The notes below the pieces were generated by a model. It saw nothing but the letters and a program-made list of their open reading frames with translations, was not told the origin of the DNA and did not search any database. From CAVYXZ01 sp965223835 (GTDB taxonomy: Bacteria; Chloroflexota; Anaerolineae; Aggregatilineales; Phototrophicaceae), in assembly GCA_965223835.1 (NCBI GenBank), contig CBDCXQ010000001.1:2852001-2916000 (forward strand): a stretch of DNA of 64,000 nt, written 5' to 3'. Below, piece after piece: positions 33,577 through 41,745 of the stretch. Within the stretch, counting starts at the first letter, position 1, and each line of letters starts with the position of its first letter. Made by a program: the position numbers and the translations under genes.

Positions 33577-33939
33577 ATGCATCTCAAGAATCCGCAAACA
33601 ACGACACCCTTTGTCAGCGAGCACGGTGAAATTATCCGTGAATTACTTGGCAAGGCTGCAGGTGGTGCCAACCAACACAGTCTGGCGCATATCACCTTGC
33701 CGCCGGGCAAATCAGCCCTCAAGCACTACCATCCCCTCGTTGAAGAAAGTTACTTTATCCTCGCCGGGCAAGGTCGTATGGTCGTTGACGGCGAGGAGCA
33801 AACACTTAGCCCTGGTGACACGGTAGCTATTCTGCCAACCGCCATCCACCAGATTTTTAATGACAGCGAAAATGATCTGATTTTTCTTGCCGTCTGCGCC
33901 CCACCCTGGACACCGGATTGTAGCGTATTTGTAGACTAG
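33577..33939 (+). CDS. Small cupin-domain protein
   Basis: The 120-residue protein is a single cupin barrel. The metal-binding motifs are H-Y-H-P-L-V-E-E-S-Y-F (two His and one Glu) and I-H-Q-I-F-N in the second motif, with G-Q-G-R-M-V-V-D-G and L-S-P-G-D-T-V between them. The start ATG 33577 has an AGAGGA-like ribosome binding site about 16 bases upstream, so initiation is not strong. Small cupins may be isomerases, dioxygenases or ligand sensors. Nothing here favours one role. It lies between the solute-binding protein and the glycosyltransferases on the same strand. Confidence 0.8.
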   Translation: MHLKNPQTTTPFVSEHGEIIRELLGKAAGGANQHSLAHITLPPGKSALKHYHPLVEESYFILAGQGRMVVDGEEQTLSPGDTVAILPTAIHQIFNDSENDLIFLAVCAPPWTPDCSVFVD

Positions 33940-34005
33940 GCTCCTGGACAGGGGGTCGCGTAATCCATCTGGAATGTTTACCAGCCTCCCGCTATACTGA
34001 CAATC

Positions 34006-35106
34006 ATGCAGCACATTGGCATTGACGCCCGACTCACGCACTACCACGGGGGCGGTATCAGCACCTATATGCGCCGCCTGGTCCGTGCGCTCGAAATGCT
34101 GGATACTGAAAACCGTTACACCGTGTTTCACAGCCGCAAAGCATCCGAATCGCTGGTACAGCGGTTTCGGCGCGCAAATCTGTGGACCCCGTGCCACCAT
34201 CGCCTGGAAAGCATGGCGCTAACCACAGAATTAGCCCGTTTTAATCTTGATTTGTTGCACAGTCCAGACTTCATCCCACCGCTACAGGGTGCGCGTCACC
34301 ACATCATTACCGTTCATGATTTGAATTTTCTCTACTATCCTGAATTCTTGACCACTGAAAGTCGCCGTTACTATAACGGTCAGATCAACCGTGCGGTCCA
34401 ACAGGCCGATCATATCCTGGCGGACAGCACTGCCACTCGTAACGATCTCATCGACAAATTGAACGTTCCTGCCGACAAAATTACCGTTCACATGCTGGGC
34501 GTGGATGAAAGCTTCCGACCTTTGCTTGCTGACGAAATAGAGCCTTATCGGCAGCAACTTGAATTGCCGCACGACTATCTGCTCTTCCTGGGAACATTCG
34601 AGCCACGCAAAAACATCATCGGCCTTTTGCGAGCTTATCAACTCCTGCTAGACCAACTGCCTGATGCGCCACCGCTGGTGCTGGCCGGCAATCGGGGCTG
34701 GATGTTTACGGAAACCATGCAGCAAATCGCCGCGATGGGCCTGGATAAGCACATCATGTGGCGTGAGAACGTTCCCCAGGATGCGCTCCCAGCCATTTAT
34801 AATCTGGCACGCGCCCTGATTACTCCATCCTTTTATGAGGGCTTTGGCTTCCCGGCGTTAGAAGCCATGGCCTGTGGCACAGTGCCCATTGTCAGCGACC
34901 GGGCGTCACTGCCAGAGGTCGTCGGCGATGTGGGAGCGTTGATTGACCCCGATGACCCGATCACCATTGCGAATGCCATGCACCGCGTTTTGACGGATTC
35001 TGACTGGGTAGAGTCGAATCGAGTTGCTGGTCTGACACGGGCTGCTACCTTCACCTGGGAGCACACTGCTCAGGTAACTTTATCGGTCTATAAAGCTGTC
35101 AATTGA
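34006..35106 (+). CDS. Glycosyltransferase family 4 (GT-B)
   Basis: The 366-residue GT-B enzyme has an N-terminal acceptor domain beginning I-G-I-D-A-R-L-T-H-Y and G-G-I-S-T-Y, then the conserved nucleotide-sugar domain. Visible are F-L-G-T-F-E-P-R-K-N-I, R-E-N-V-P and the E-x7-E motif region F-Y-E-G-F-G-F-P-A-L-E-A-M-A-C-G. It transfers a sugar from an NDP-sugar onto a lipid- or glycan-linked acceptor; the sugar is unknown. Three glycosyltransferase genes follow head to tail here (gaps of 7 bp or overlaps), which looks like one exopolysaccharide or glycolipid cluster. Confidence 0.9.
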   Translation: MQHIGIDARLTHYHGGGISTYMRRLVRALEMLDTENRYTVFHSRKASESLVQRFRRANLWTPCHHRLESMALTTELARFNLDLLHSPDFIPPLQGARHHIITVHDLNFLYYPEFLTTESRRYYNGQINRAVQQADHILADSTATRNDLIDKLNVPADKITVHMLGVDESFRPLLADEIEPYRQQLELPHDYLLFLGTFEPRKNIIGLLRAYQLLLDQLPDAPPLVLAGNRGWMFTETMQQIAAMGLDKHIMWRENVPQDALPAIYNLARALITPSFYEGFGFPALEAMACGTVPIVSDRASLPEVVGDVGALIDPDDPITIANAMHRVLTDSDWVESNRVAGLTRAATFTWEHTAQVTLSVYKAVN

Positions 35107-35113
35107 GTGCCTG

Positions 35114-36325
35114 ATGGAGATTTTACTGTTAACCCCGGCTTTGCCCTACCCGCCTCATCAAGGGGGTACACTGCGCAACTTTGGCCTCATTCATGGCCTC
35201 CACGCCACCGGACATAACATTACGTTACTCAGTTTTGCCGATTCCAACAGTGCAGCCGGGTCCACCCCACTGCGCGATATTTGCAAGAAAATCGTAACCA
35301 TCCCCCTACCACATCGTGGGATGCAGCAACGGCTGCGCGACCTGCTTATTTCGCGCCAACCAGACCTCGCCCGGCGCTTGAAGAGCAATCTATTCCGTGA
35401 ACACCTGATGACGCTGCTAGAAAGTACCGCTTTCGATTTGGTACAATTCGAAGGTCTGGAGATGACCGGCTATTTACCTCTGGTTCGCCAGCTTCAGCCC
35501 AATGCCAAAGTTTGCTATGATGCACACAACGCCGAATATCAGCTTCAGCAATTGATCTTCGAAGTAGACCGAAGCACTATCGAGCGCTGGCCGGCTGCGA
35601 TTTATTCCTGGATTCAGGCCCGGCGTATAACCCGTTTCGAACGGGCTGTTTGCCAGCAAGCTGACTGTGTGCTGGCAGTATCGGATGAAGACGCGGCGGC
35701 ACTGAAACACTTTCGGACCAACATTGCTGTGATTCCCAATGGCATCTTCACTGAACAATATGCCAATAACCCGGAAGAACTCGATCTCGGTCCCCATGTC
35801 CTGACATTTACTGGCAAGATGGATTATCGACCTAACGTTGACGCCATGCTATGGTTTACCGACGAGGTCTTGCCATTGATTAAGCAGCAAGTACCCGATG
35901 CCCGCCTGTATATCGTGGGCCAAAAACCCCATGCGCGATTGGAGGTGCTGCGTGATATTGAGCAAGTTTTCCTCACGGGCTGGGTTCCAGAGATTCATCC
36001 TTTTTTAAGTGCAACTACCGTCTATGTGGCACCATTACGCATGGGCAGTGGCACCCGTCTGAAGATCCTTGAGGCAATGGCAGCGGGTTGTGCGGTTGCC
36101 GCAACCTCATTGGCGGCAGCAGGACTACCGGAGGATGCTCGAAAAACTCTCCTTATCGCTGATACCGCGCCTGAATTAGCTCAGGCCATTAACAATCTGC
36201 TGCAAAATGCCGACCAACGGCAACAGTTAGGCGAGGCAGCACAAGCGGTTGTGCATAAACACTATGATTGGTCAGTCTTGATACCTCGTCTGCTTGATGC
36301 TTATAAGGACATCGGACTTGGATAG
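35114..36325 (+). CDS. Glycosyltransferase family 4 (GT-B)
   Basis: The 403-residue GT-B enzyme starts M-E-I-L-L-L-T-P-A-L-P-Y-P-P and G-G-T-L-R-N, which are typical for GT4 enzymes of cell-surface glycan pathways. The C-terminal half contains F-T-G-K-M-D-Y-R-P-N-V-D-A, L-T-G-W-V-P-E, P-L-R-M-G-S-G-T-R-L-K-I-L-E-A-M-A-A-G and the usual binding Glu. The gene starts 7 bp after the preceding glycosyltransferase. Its end overlaps the next glycosyltransferase if that starts at TTG 36318. The acceptor and sugar are not predictable. Confidence 0.9.
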   Translation: MEILLLTPALPYPPHQGGTLRNFGLIHGLHATGHNITLLSFADSNSAAGSTPLRDICKKIVTIPLPHRGMQQRLRDLLISRQPDLARRLKSNLFREHLMTLLESTAFDLVQFEGLEMTGYLPLVRQLQPNAKVCYDAHNAEYQLQQLIFEVDRSTIERWPAAIYSWIQARRITRFERAVCQQADCVLAVSDEDAAALKHFRTNIAVIPNGIFTEQYANNPEELDLGPHVLTFTGKMDYRPNVDAMLWFTDEVLPLIKQQVPDARLYIVGQKPHARLEVLRDIEQVFLTGWVPEIHPFLSATTVYVAPLRMGSGTRLKILEAMAAGCAVAATSLAAAGLPEDARKTLLIADTAPELAQAINNLLQNADQRQQLGEAAQAVVHKHYDWSVLIPRLLDAYKDIGLG

Positions 36326-37520
36326 AGATGCCCTCGTTCTTCGCAACCGGAGCATGGCCGCCGCATTTCATGCCACGCCGATCAAGCATCATATCCGTCG
36401 AACGCTACTCAGCACCGTGGCCCTGGCCCCACAGCTTCCTGCTCGTAGGCCAGATCGTCAGCGCATCTTACTCATTCGCCCGGATCATCTTGGCGATGTT
36501 TTACTCACAACACCGGCGATCAAAGCGTTGCGCGCCGCGCTGCCGCACGCCGAGATTCATGCTTTGGTTGGCCCCTGGTCGGCACACGTGCTGGCAAATT
36601 ATCCAGAAATAGATGCCGTATTGACCCTGCCGTTCCCTGGTTTCAGCCGTGAACCCAAAGAAAATTGGCGCTCACCCTACGAAATAGCCATAAACACCGC
36701 CCGCCACTTGCGCCGCATTTCATACAATAGCGCCATCATTCTCCGGCCCGATCACTGGTGGGGAGCCATGATTGCCCATCTAGCGAACATCCCCCAGCGC
36801 ATCGGTTACAACGTACCGGATACCGCTCCTTTCCTAACGACCTCGGTTAATCACGAGCATGAGCATGCTGTCTTACAGAGTCTCCGCCTCGTAGAAAACT
36901 GGACAGGCCAACTTAGCCCTGAATATATTGTCTACGACTTCCCGCTGACGACTGTTGACGCGGCCTATGTCAACGGCTATCTGGCAGAATGGGGGATCAG
37001 CGAAGACCAACCTTTTTTCTGTATTCATCCCGGTTCCGGCACCTGGGTCAAACATTGGCCGCCTGAAAACTGGGCAATTGTCGCCGACACGCTGATTGAG
37101 CAATTGGATGCAAATGTTGTCTTTACCGGCAGTGAACATGAATTAGCGCTGGTCAAAGCCATCACCGCCCAGATGACCCAACCTTACTGCATTATTGCCG
37201 GTGAAACCAACATCGCCCAACTTGCGGCGCTCTACACGCGTTCCCGTGTCGTTATCGGCCCCGACAGCGGCCCATTGCACCTCGCAGCCGCAGTCAATGC
37301 ACCCACCGTTACCTTGTACGGCCCGGCAGACCCAACTGAATTTGGACCCTGGGGACCTGCGCAACAGCATATCGTTCTGGCATCAAACATCGCCTGTCGT
37401 CCGTGTCGCATTATAGACTGGTCTGACGATGACCCCCAATTCCACCCCTGTATGCGCGACATCACCATTGCTCAAGTCCTCACCGCCGCCCGCAAGGTCG
37501 TGCAACATAAGCAAAAGTAG
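36318..37520 (+). CDS. Glycosyltransferase family 9 (heptosyltransferase-like)
   Basis: The 400-residue protein has the GT9 pattern: I-L-L-I-R-P-D-H-L-G-D-V-L-L-T-T-P-A near residue 50, H-P-G-S-G-T-W-V-K-H-W in the middle and G-P-D-S-G-P-L-H-L-A-A-A toward the end. GT9 enzymes in Gram-negatives add heptose or ADP-sugars to lipopolysaccharide core. In Chloroflexota they occur without LPS, so the acceptor is open. The start is uncertain: TTG 36318 has AAGGA (36305-36309) at good distance and overlaps the previous gene by 8 bp. ATG 36297 and ATG 36354 are alternatives. The region before residue 45 is not conserved in typical members. Confidence 0.82.
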   Translation: MDRDALVLRNRSMAAAFHATPIKHHIRRTLLSTVALAPQLPARRPDRQRILLIRPDHLGDVLLTTPAIKALRAALPHAEIHALVGPWSAHVLANYPEIDAVLTLPFPGFSREPKENWRSPYEIAINTARHLRRISYNSAIILRPDHWWGAMIAHLANIPQRIGYNVPDTAPFLTTSVNHEHEHAVLQSLRLVENWTGQLSPEYIVYDFPLTTVDAAYVNGYLAEWGISEDQPFFCIHPGSGTWVKHWPPENWAIVADTLIEQLDANVVFTGSEHELALVKAITAQMTQPYCIIAGETNIAQLAALYTRSRVVIGPDSGPLHLAAAVNAPTVTLYGPADPTEFGPWGPAQQHIVLASNIACRPCRIIDWSDDDPQFHPCMRDITIAQVLTAARKVVQHKQK

Positions 37521-37592
37521 TACTCAATTCGCCAATTTTGCGACATCAAGTTAAGATACCTTAAAATTCGACAGACAAATGAGATAGTTTCA

Positions 37593-38714
37593 ATGGCGAA
37601 AACAATCGGCATTTTAACGGCTGGCGGTGATAGTCCAGGTCTAAATGCAGCTATTCGGGCCGTCGGCAAAACTGCGATGAACCACTATGGTATGCGCGTG
37701 ATTGGCTTTCGGCAAGGCTTTCGCGGCCTCATGCAAAATCGAGTTATGGTCCTCGATGCCAGCGCCCTTTCAGGTATCCTGACCATCGGCGGTACGATTC
37801 TGGGAACCAGTCGTGACAAACCCCACAAAATGCCGGTCGGTGGCAAAACCCTCGATATGACGGATGCTATGGTAGATACGTACAATTTGCATCACCTGGA
37901 AGCACTTGTTTGCCTGGGCGGGGGTGGAACGGCCAAAAACGCTTATCGACTGGCTGACAAAGGTCTCAATATCATCACCTTACCGAAGACAATTGACAAC
38001 GATGTGTGGGGCACTGACATCACATTCGGCTTTGATACGGCGCTATCGATTGCGACCGAAGCGATAGACCGCCTCCATAGCACCGCCCACAGCCATCATC
38101 GCATCATCGTCGTTGAAATTATGGGGCACAACACCGGCTGGCTGGCATTGGGTGCCGGGTTAGCCGGGGGTGCAGATGTCATCCTGATTCCCGAAATCCC
38201 CTATGATATTGAACGGGTGGCCGATGCAGTTCTCAAACGCAGCCAGAGCGGTAAACCATTCAGTATTGTGGCGGTTTCTGAAGGGGCGCTTTCAAAACAA
38301 GACGCACAGACTTTAGCCGAACTAAACAAACAGATCGCGAATCCAGATAAAAAGTCAGATCGCAAAAAAGCCAAGCAAGCCAAAGAAGAATTCGAAGCGG
38401 CCCAGGCGAACAGCACCCACGAGCTAACGGTCCAACTTGAAGAACTTACCCGCCTCGAATCACGGGTCACGATTCTGGGTCATGTGCAACGGGGCGGCAC
38501 ACCCAGCCCGGCAGATCGATTACTGGCAACCCGCCTGGGGGCTGCCGCCGCTGACCTCGTTGAACAACAGGTATTCGGTGTACTGGTCGCGGCCCGGGGT
38601 GAGGGTACTGAACCGGTTCCACTGAGCGAGATCGTCGGTAAAAGAAAAATCGTCCCTCTGGATCATCCCTGGATGAGTATGGCCCGGTCGTTGGGGATCT
38701 GCCTCGGCGACTAA
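37593..38714 (+). CDS. pfkA: 6-phosphofructokinase, variant active site
   Basis: The 373-residue enzyme phosphorylates fructose 6-phosphate. Conserved parts are G-G-D-S-P-G-L-N-A near the start, P-K-T-I-D-N-D at 131-137 (catalytic Asp), the substrate motif I-M-G-H-N-T-G-W, and H-V-Q-R-G-G near the end. The phosphate-donor loop reads G-G-G-G-T at 109-113, where ATP-dependent enzymes have G-G-D-G and PPi-dependent ones G-G-D-D. The Lys in P-K-T-I-D-N-D is the form seen in mixed group III enzymes and PPi enzymes. A Lys-rich charged insertion lies at about residues 246-278. The donor (ATP or PPi) cannot be fixed. The gene faces a PPK2 gene (4-bp overlap). Confidence 0.88.
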   Translation: MAKTIGILTAGGDSPGLNAAIRAVGKTAMNHYGMRVIGFRQGFRGLMQNRVMVLDASALSGILTIGGTILGTSRDKPHKMPVGGKTLDMTDAMVDTYNLHHLEALVCLGGGGTAKNAYRLADKGLNIITLPKTIDNDVWGTDITFGFDTALSIATEAIDRLHSTAHSHHRIIVVEIMGHNTGWLALGAGLAGGADVILIPEIPYDIERVADAVLKRSQSGKPFSIVAVSEGALSKQDAQTLAELNKQIANPDKKSDRKKAKQAKEEFEAAQANSTHELTVQLEELTRLESRVTILGHVQRGGTPSPADRLLATRLGAAAADLVEQQVFGVLVAARGEGTEPVPLSEIVGKRKIVPLDHPWMSMARSLGICLGD

Positions 38715-39517
38715 TCGGGAATCACAATCTGCGCTAGCCCAGGCTCTGGTTCAGGATACTGTGGATTCATGGCCTCCAATGTCTCGACAATTGTGCGCGT
38801 AATAACCAGATTACGGTACCATTTTCGGTTGGCTGGCACCACATGCCAGGGTGCATAATCTGTATTGCACCGGGTTAAAACCGCTTCATAGGCTTGCATA
38901 TAATCATCCCACTGCTGGCGCACCGCCAGATCGCCCTTCGCAAATTTCCAATGCTTTTCCGGGTTATCCAACCGTTCCTGAAACCGCTCCTTCTGTTCGT
39001 CCTTGCTAATATGCAAGTAGAATTTCAGAATCCGGGTGCCGCTGTCCACCAACAGCCGCTCAAAGCGGTTAATATGATCGTAGCGCTGCTTCCATATTTC
39101 CGGCGAAACCAGATTATTCACTCGCACCACCAGCACATCTTCATAATGACTGCGGTTAAAGATGCCAATATAGCCTTTTGCGGGCGTGGCTTTGTGAATG
39201 CGCCATAGAAAATCATGCGCCAGTTCTTCGGCTGTTGGTGCCTTAAAGCTGGTGACGCGCACCCCCTGCGGATTGGCTTTATCAAACACGCGCTTGATCG
39301 TGCTATCCTTACCCCCAGCATCCAGTGCCTGCAAGACGATAAGCAATGACTGTTCGCGCTCTGCATACAACTTTTCCTGCAATAACGCTAAGCGAGTTTC
39401 CAGCTCTTTTTCTTCCGCTCTTGCCTGTGCTTTATCATAGTGACCTTTATAGGCCGGGTCATAATCTTTTAGTCGCACACTGCTACCAGCTTTTGGGATC
39501 AAACGTTGTTCTGCCAT
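38711..39517 (-). CDS. Polyphosphate kinase 2 family protein
   Basis: The 268-residue PPK2 has Walker A Q-A-L-D-A-G-G-K-D-S-T-I-K, a lid motif with R-V-T-S-F-K-A-P-T and a Walker B-like F-N-R-S-H-Y-E-D-V-L-V. The C-terminal part has W-K-F-A-K-G-D-L and R-Q-Q-W-D-D-Y. PPK2 enzymes use polyphosphate to phosphorylate ADP, GDP, AMP or both; the class is not resolved here. I chose ATG 39517 because it has an AGGAA ribosome binding site 8 bases away. In-frame starts further up (to 39616) are possible. It is convergent with phosphofructokinase, sharing 4 bp, and divergent from the PhyH gene. Confidence 0.88.
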   Translation of the reverse strand: MAEQRLIPKAGSSVRLKDYDPAYKGHYDKAQARAEEKELETRLALLQEKLYAEREQSLLIVLQALDAGGKDSTIKRVFDKANPQGVRVTSFKAPTAEELAHDFLWRIHKATPAKGYIGIFNRSHYEDVLVVRVNNLVSPEIWKQRYDHINRFERLLVDSGTRILKFYLHISKDEQKERFQERLDNPEKHWKFAKGDLAVRQQWDDYMQAYEAVLTRCNTDYAPWHVVPANRKWYRNLVITRTIVETLEAMNPQYPEPEPGLAQIVIPD

Positions 39518-39670
39518 CAGCTTTTCCTGGTCCGTTTCCATCGTTGCCTGAGTATAGACCTTCCCCATAAGAACCGCTATGTTGGCTATAGCCAGCGGCG
39601 TGCCGAACGTGGGCATTCCGCGCTATACTTCGGTCATGTGCTGTAAAGTCGCTTGATAGCAGGAGACAAA

Positions 39671-40504
39671 ATGATTACCCCGGAACAACGTGAACAATGG
39701 GATCGTGATGGTTATATCATCGTCGAAAATGCACTGGATGCATTTGGGCTGGATCGGGTTCGATCTGCCTACGAAGCCGTTGAAGCCGATCAGGTTGCTG
39801 AATGGCGCGAGGCGGTAGCCGCTGGCACCCAGCGCCCTGGCTATGGCAACGGACCGGATGCCCATACGATGCGTAATGTTTTTGATTACGATGATGTATT
39901 TCTTGATCTGGCTGCGAATCCAATTACAACCCCGATTATTGAGGATATTGTTGGTCCCAACTTCCAGGTGATGGAGATTCTGTGTCACAATCATCATGCC
40001 GGGACCCAGGCACATACCAGTTGGCATCGCGATTGGCCGCCTTATGTACACCCCAAATACGCCCTAAAAGTCAAAATATTCTACTTTCTGGATGATCAGG
40101 ACGAAGATATGGGTTGTTTCTCACTGGTGCCCGGTTCCCACAAATTTCCTGACAAGCCACCCAAAGAACAATATTCGCCAGACAACTTAACCGACATGCC
40201 GGGTTGCACCAAGATGATTGGTGCCGCCGGCAGCGCAGTAATCTGGAATGTCGTTTGCTGGCATACCGGCTTAGCCAACGTCAGTCCCCGCGATCGACGC
40301 CTGGTGATCTATGGTTATATGCCATTCTGGGTCAAGAAGTGGGAGGATCGCACACCCTCCGAAGCCATCTTAGACTGGGCCAATACACCGATTCGACGAC
40401 AAATGATGGGAATTCATGCGGTTCATGGTCGCAACGTATGGGATCGGACTGATATTCCGCGACTCCCGGACCAGGATGAAGCCTTCCAAAACGGCATCAG
40501 ATAA
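39671..40504 (+). CDS. Phytanoyl-CoA dioxygenase (PhyH)-family oxygenase
   Basis: The 277-residue non-heme iron, 2-oxoglutarate-dependent oxygenase starts M-I-T-P-E-Q-R-E-Q-W and has D-G-Y-I-I-V-E-N-A-L, typical for PhyH proteins. The iron triad is H-x-D in S-W-H-R-D-W and the later His in C-W-H-T-G-L-A-N. An Arg in S-P-R-D-R-R-L is positioned to hold 2-oxoglutarate. Start ATG 39671 has AGGAG at 39661-39665. The family hydroxylates many lipids and small molecules. There is no substrate clue; its neighbours are a PPK2 on the other strand and the SGNH hydrolase gene. Confidence 0.88.
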   Translation: MITPEQREQWDRDGYIIVENALDAFGLDRVRSAYEAVEADQVAEWREAVAAGTQRPGYGNGPDAHTMRNVFDYDDVFLDLAANPITTPIIEDIVGPNFQVMEILCHNHHAGTQAHTSWHRDWPPYVHPKYALKVKIFYFLDDQDEDMGCFSLVPGSHKFPDKPPKEQYSPDNLTDMPGCTKMIGAAGSAVIWNVVCWHTGLANVSPRDRRLVIYGYMPFWVKKWEDRTPSEAILDWANTPIRRQMMGIHAVHGRNVWDRTDIPRLPDQDEAFQNGIR

Positions 40505-40629
40505 TCTTACACAACTGCAGGCAGGCGGTTAAACAATGCTACCACTACCCTACGAGTGAATGCCGGTCGCTTGACAACCTGCCTCCGCACGGATAAGTTC
40601 AACGAGATAGCTTATATTGTGAGTCGCAA

Positions 40630-41745
40630 ATGACAAAGGTGCTCATCTTTCTGGTCGCGATCTTGCAAACAATCATGCCCACCGCTGCCCAGTCCAACCC
40701 CGACGGTCGGGTGATTAGTGGTGATATTCCGCTACGTCTGCGGGCGGGGCCGGGACTACACTATGACGTGCTGGATCTCATCCCGGATGGCACCTTGCTG
40801 GCGATCACCGGACGCTCACCTGCAAGCAATTGGCTTGAGATTCGCACGCTGGACCAAATACGTTTGGGCTGGGTATTTTCGCAGTACGTAGCAATCAATA
40901 TTGAAATCAATGCTGTTCCTATCGTTGACGGGGATTTAAGCTTTCGTAATTTGATTACCAACTTCTCCAACAACACGCATACGATCTACGTGCGGGGACA
41001 GCGCAAAGGCAACCAGCCCAACGTGTTTGCCAAAGTTGGCGACAGCATCACAGCTTCCTACCACGCATTACACCCACTTGGCGACGGAAGTTACAACCTT
41101 CACGATTATCAACATCTGCAAGCAACAATCGATTACTTTTCAACTGGTCCTAGCAATGGCTTCAAACGCGATTCGCAGGCCGCTGGGGTCGGTTGGAATG
41201 CAGCGGCAGTGTTATTATCACGCTTCGCCGACCCAACTCAGTGTGAAGCCGGGGAATCACCCCTGGAATGTGAATATCGTTTGCTACAACCAGCGTTTGC
41301 GCTCATTATGTTGGGCACCAACGATGTCGGCTACGTTCCACTCGAAACATACCGTTACAATATGCAGCGCATTATCGACATCAGCATTGAACGAGGCATA
41401 ATCCCCATCATCAGTACGATCCCGCCGCGCCGGGGCTATGAAGAGCAGGTGCTGCGCTTTAATCAGATAATCCGCGAATTGGCGCAACGCAATGCGATAC
41501 CGCTATGGGATTATGGATATGCGATGGCCGTGAATCTCCCGTCCAGCTTGACGGTTGATGGCGTACACCCGTCATTGCCACTCCGTGGTCATGAAGATGC
41601 CGCCAATTTTACGGCAGACAATCTAAATTATGGCTACGTCTTGCGCAACCTGAGCGCTCTTTACGTGTTGGATGCGCTCCGCCAGGAGTTTGGTATGGTC
41701 GGTGAATCAGGGGGAATTAGTCAGCTTCGGGACCGCGAGGGTTAA
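40630..41745 (+). CDS. Secreted SH3-SGNH (GDSL) hydrolase
   Basis: The 371-residue protein has a signal peptide (M-T-K-V-L-I-F-L-V-A-I-L-Q, cut near T-A-A-Q-S). A bacterial SH3-like domain follows (about 28-92, L-R-L-R-A-G-P-G-L-H-Y and G-W-V-F-S-Q-Y), then an SGNH/GDSL domain with V-G-D-S-I-T, M-L-G-T-N-D-V-G and D-G-V-H-P-S (Ser, Asn/Asp and Asp-His blocks). It is probably a cell-surface esterase or acetyl-hydrolase that binds peptidoglycan or glycan through the SH3 part. Two Cys pairs may form disulfides. The 3' end overlaps the opposing rqcH gene by 29 bp. Confidence 0.85.
   Translation: MTKVLIFLVAILQTIMPTAAQSNPDGRVISGDIPLRLRAGPGLHYDVLDLIPDGTLLAITGRSPASNWLEIRTLDQIRLGWVFSQYVAINIEINAVPIVDGDLSFRNLITNFSNNTHTIYVRGQRKGNQPNVFAKVGDSITASYHALHPLGDGSYNLHDYQHLQATIDYFSTGPSNGFKRDSQAAGVGWNAAAVLLSRFADPTQCEAGESPLECEYRLLQPAFALIMLGTNDVGYVPLETYRYNMQRIIDISIERGIIPIISTIPPRRGYEEQVLRFNQIIRELAQRNAIPLWDYGYAMAVNLPSSLTVDGVHPSLPLRGHEDAANFTADNLNYGYVLRNLSALYVLDALRQEFGMVGESGGISQLRDREG

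Noticed and set aside
36318..37520. Lipopolysaccharide core heptosyltransferase
   Set aside because: The GT9 fold is present, but no LPS genes (lpx, waa) are seen and the organism appears to be Chloroflexota.
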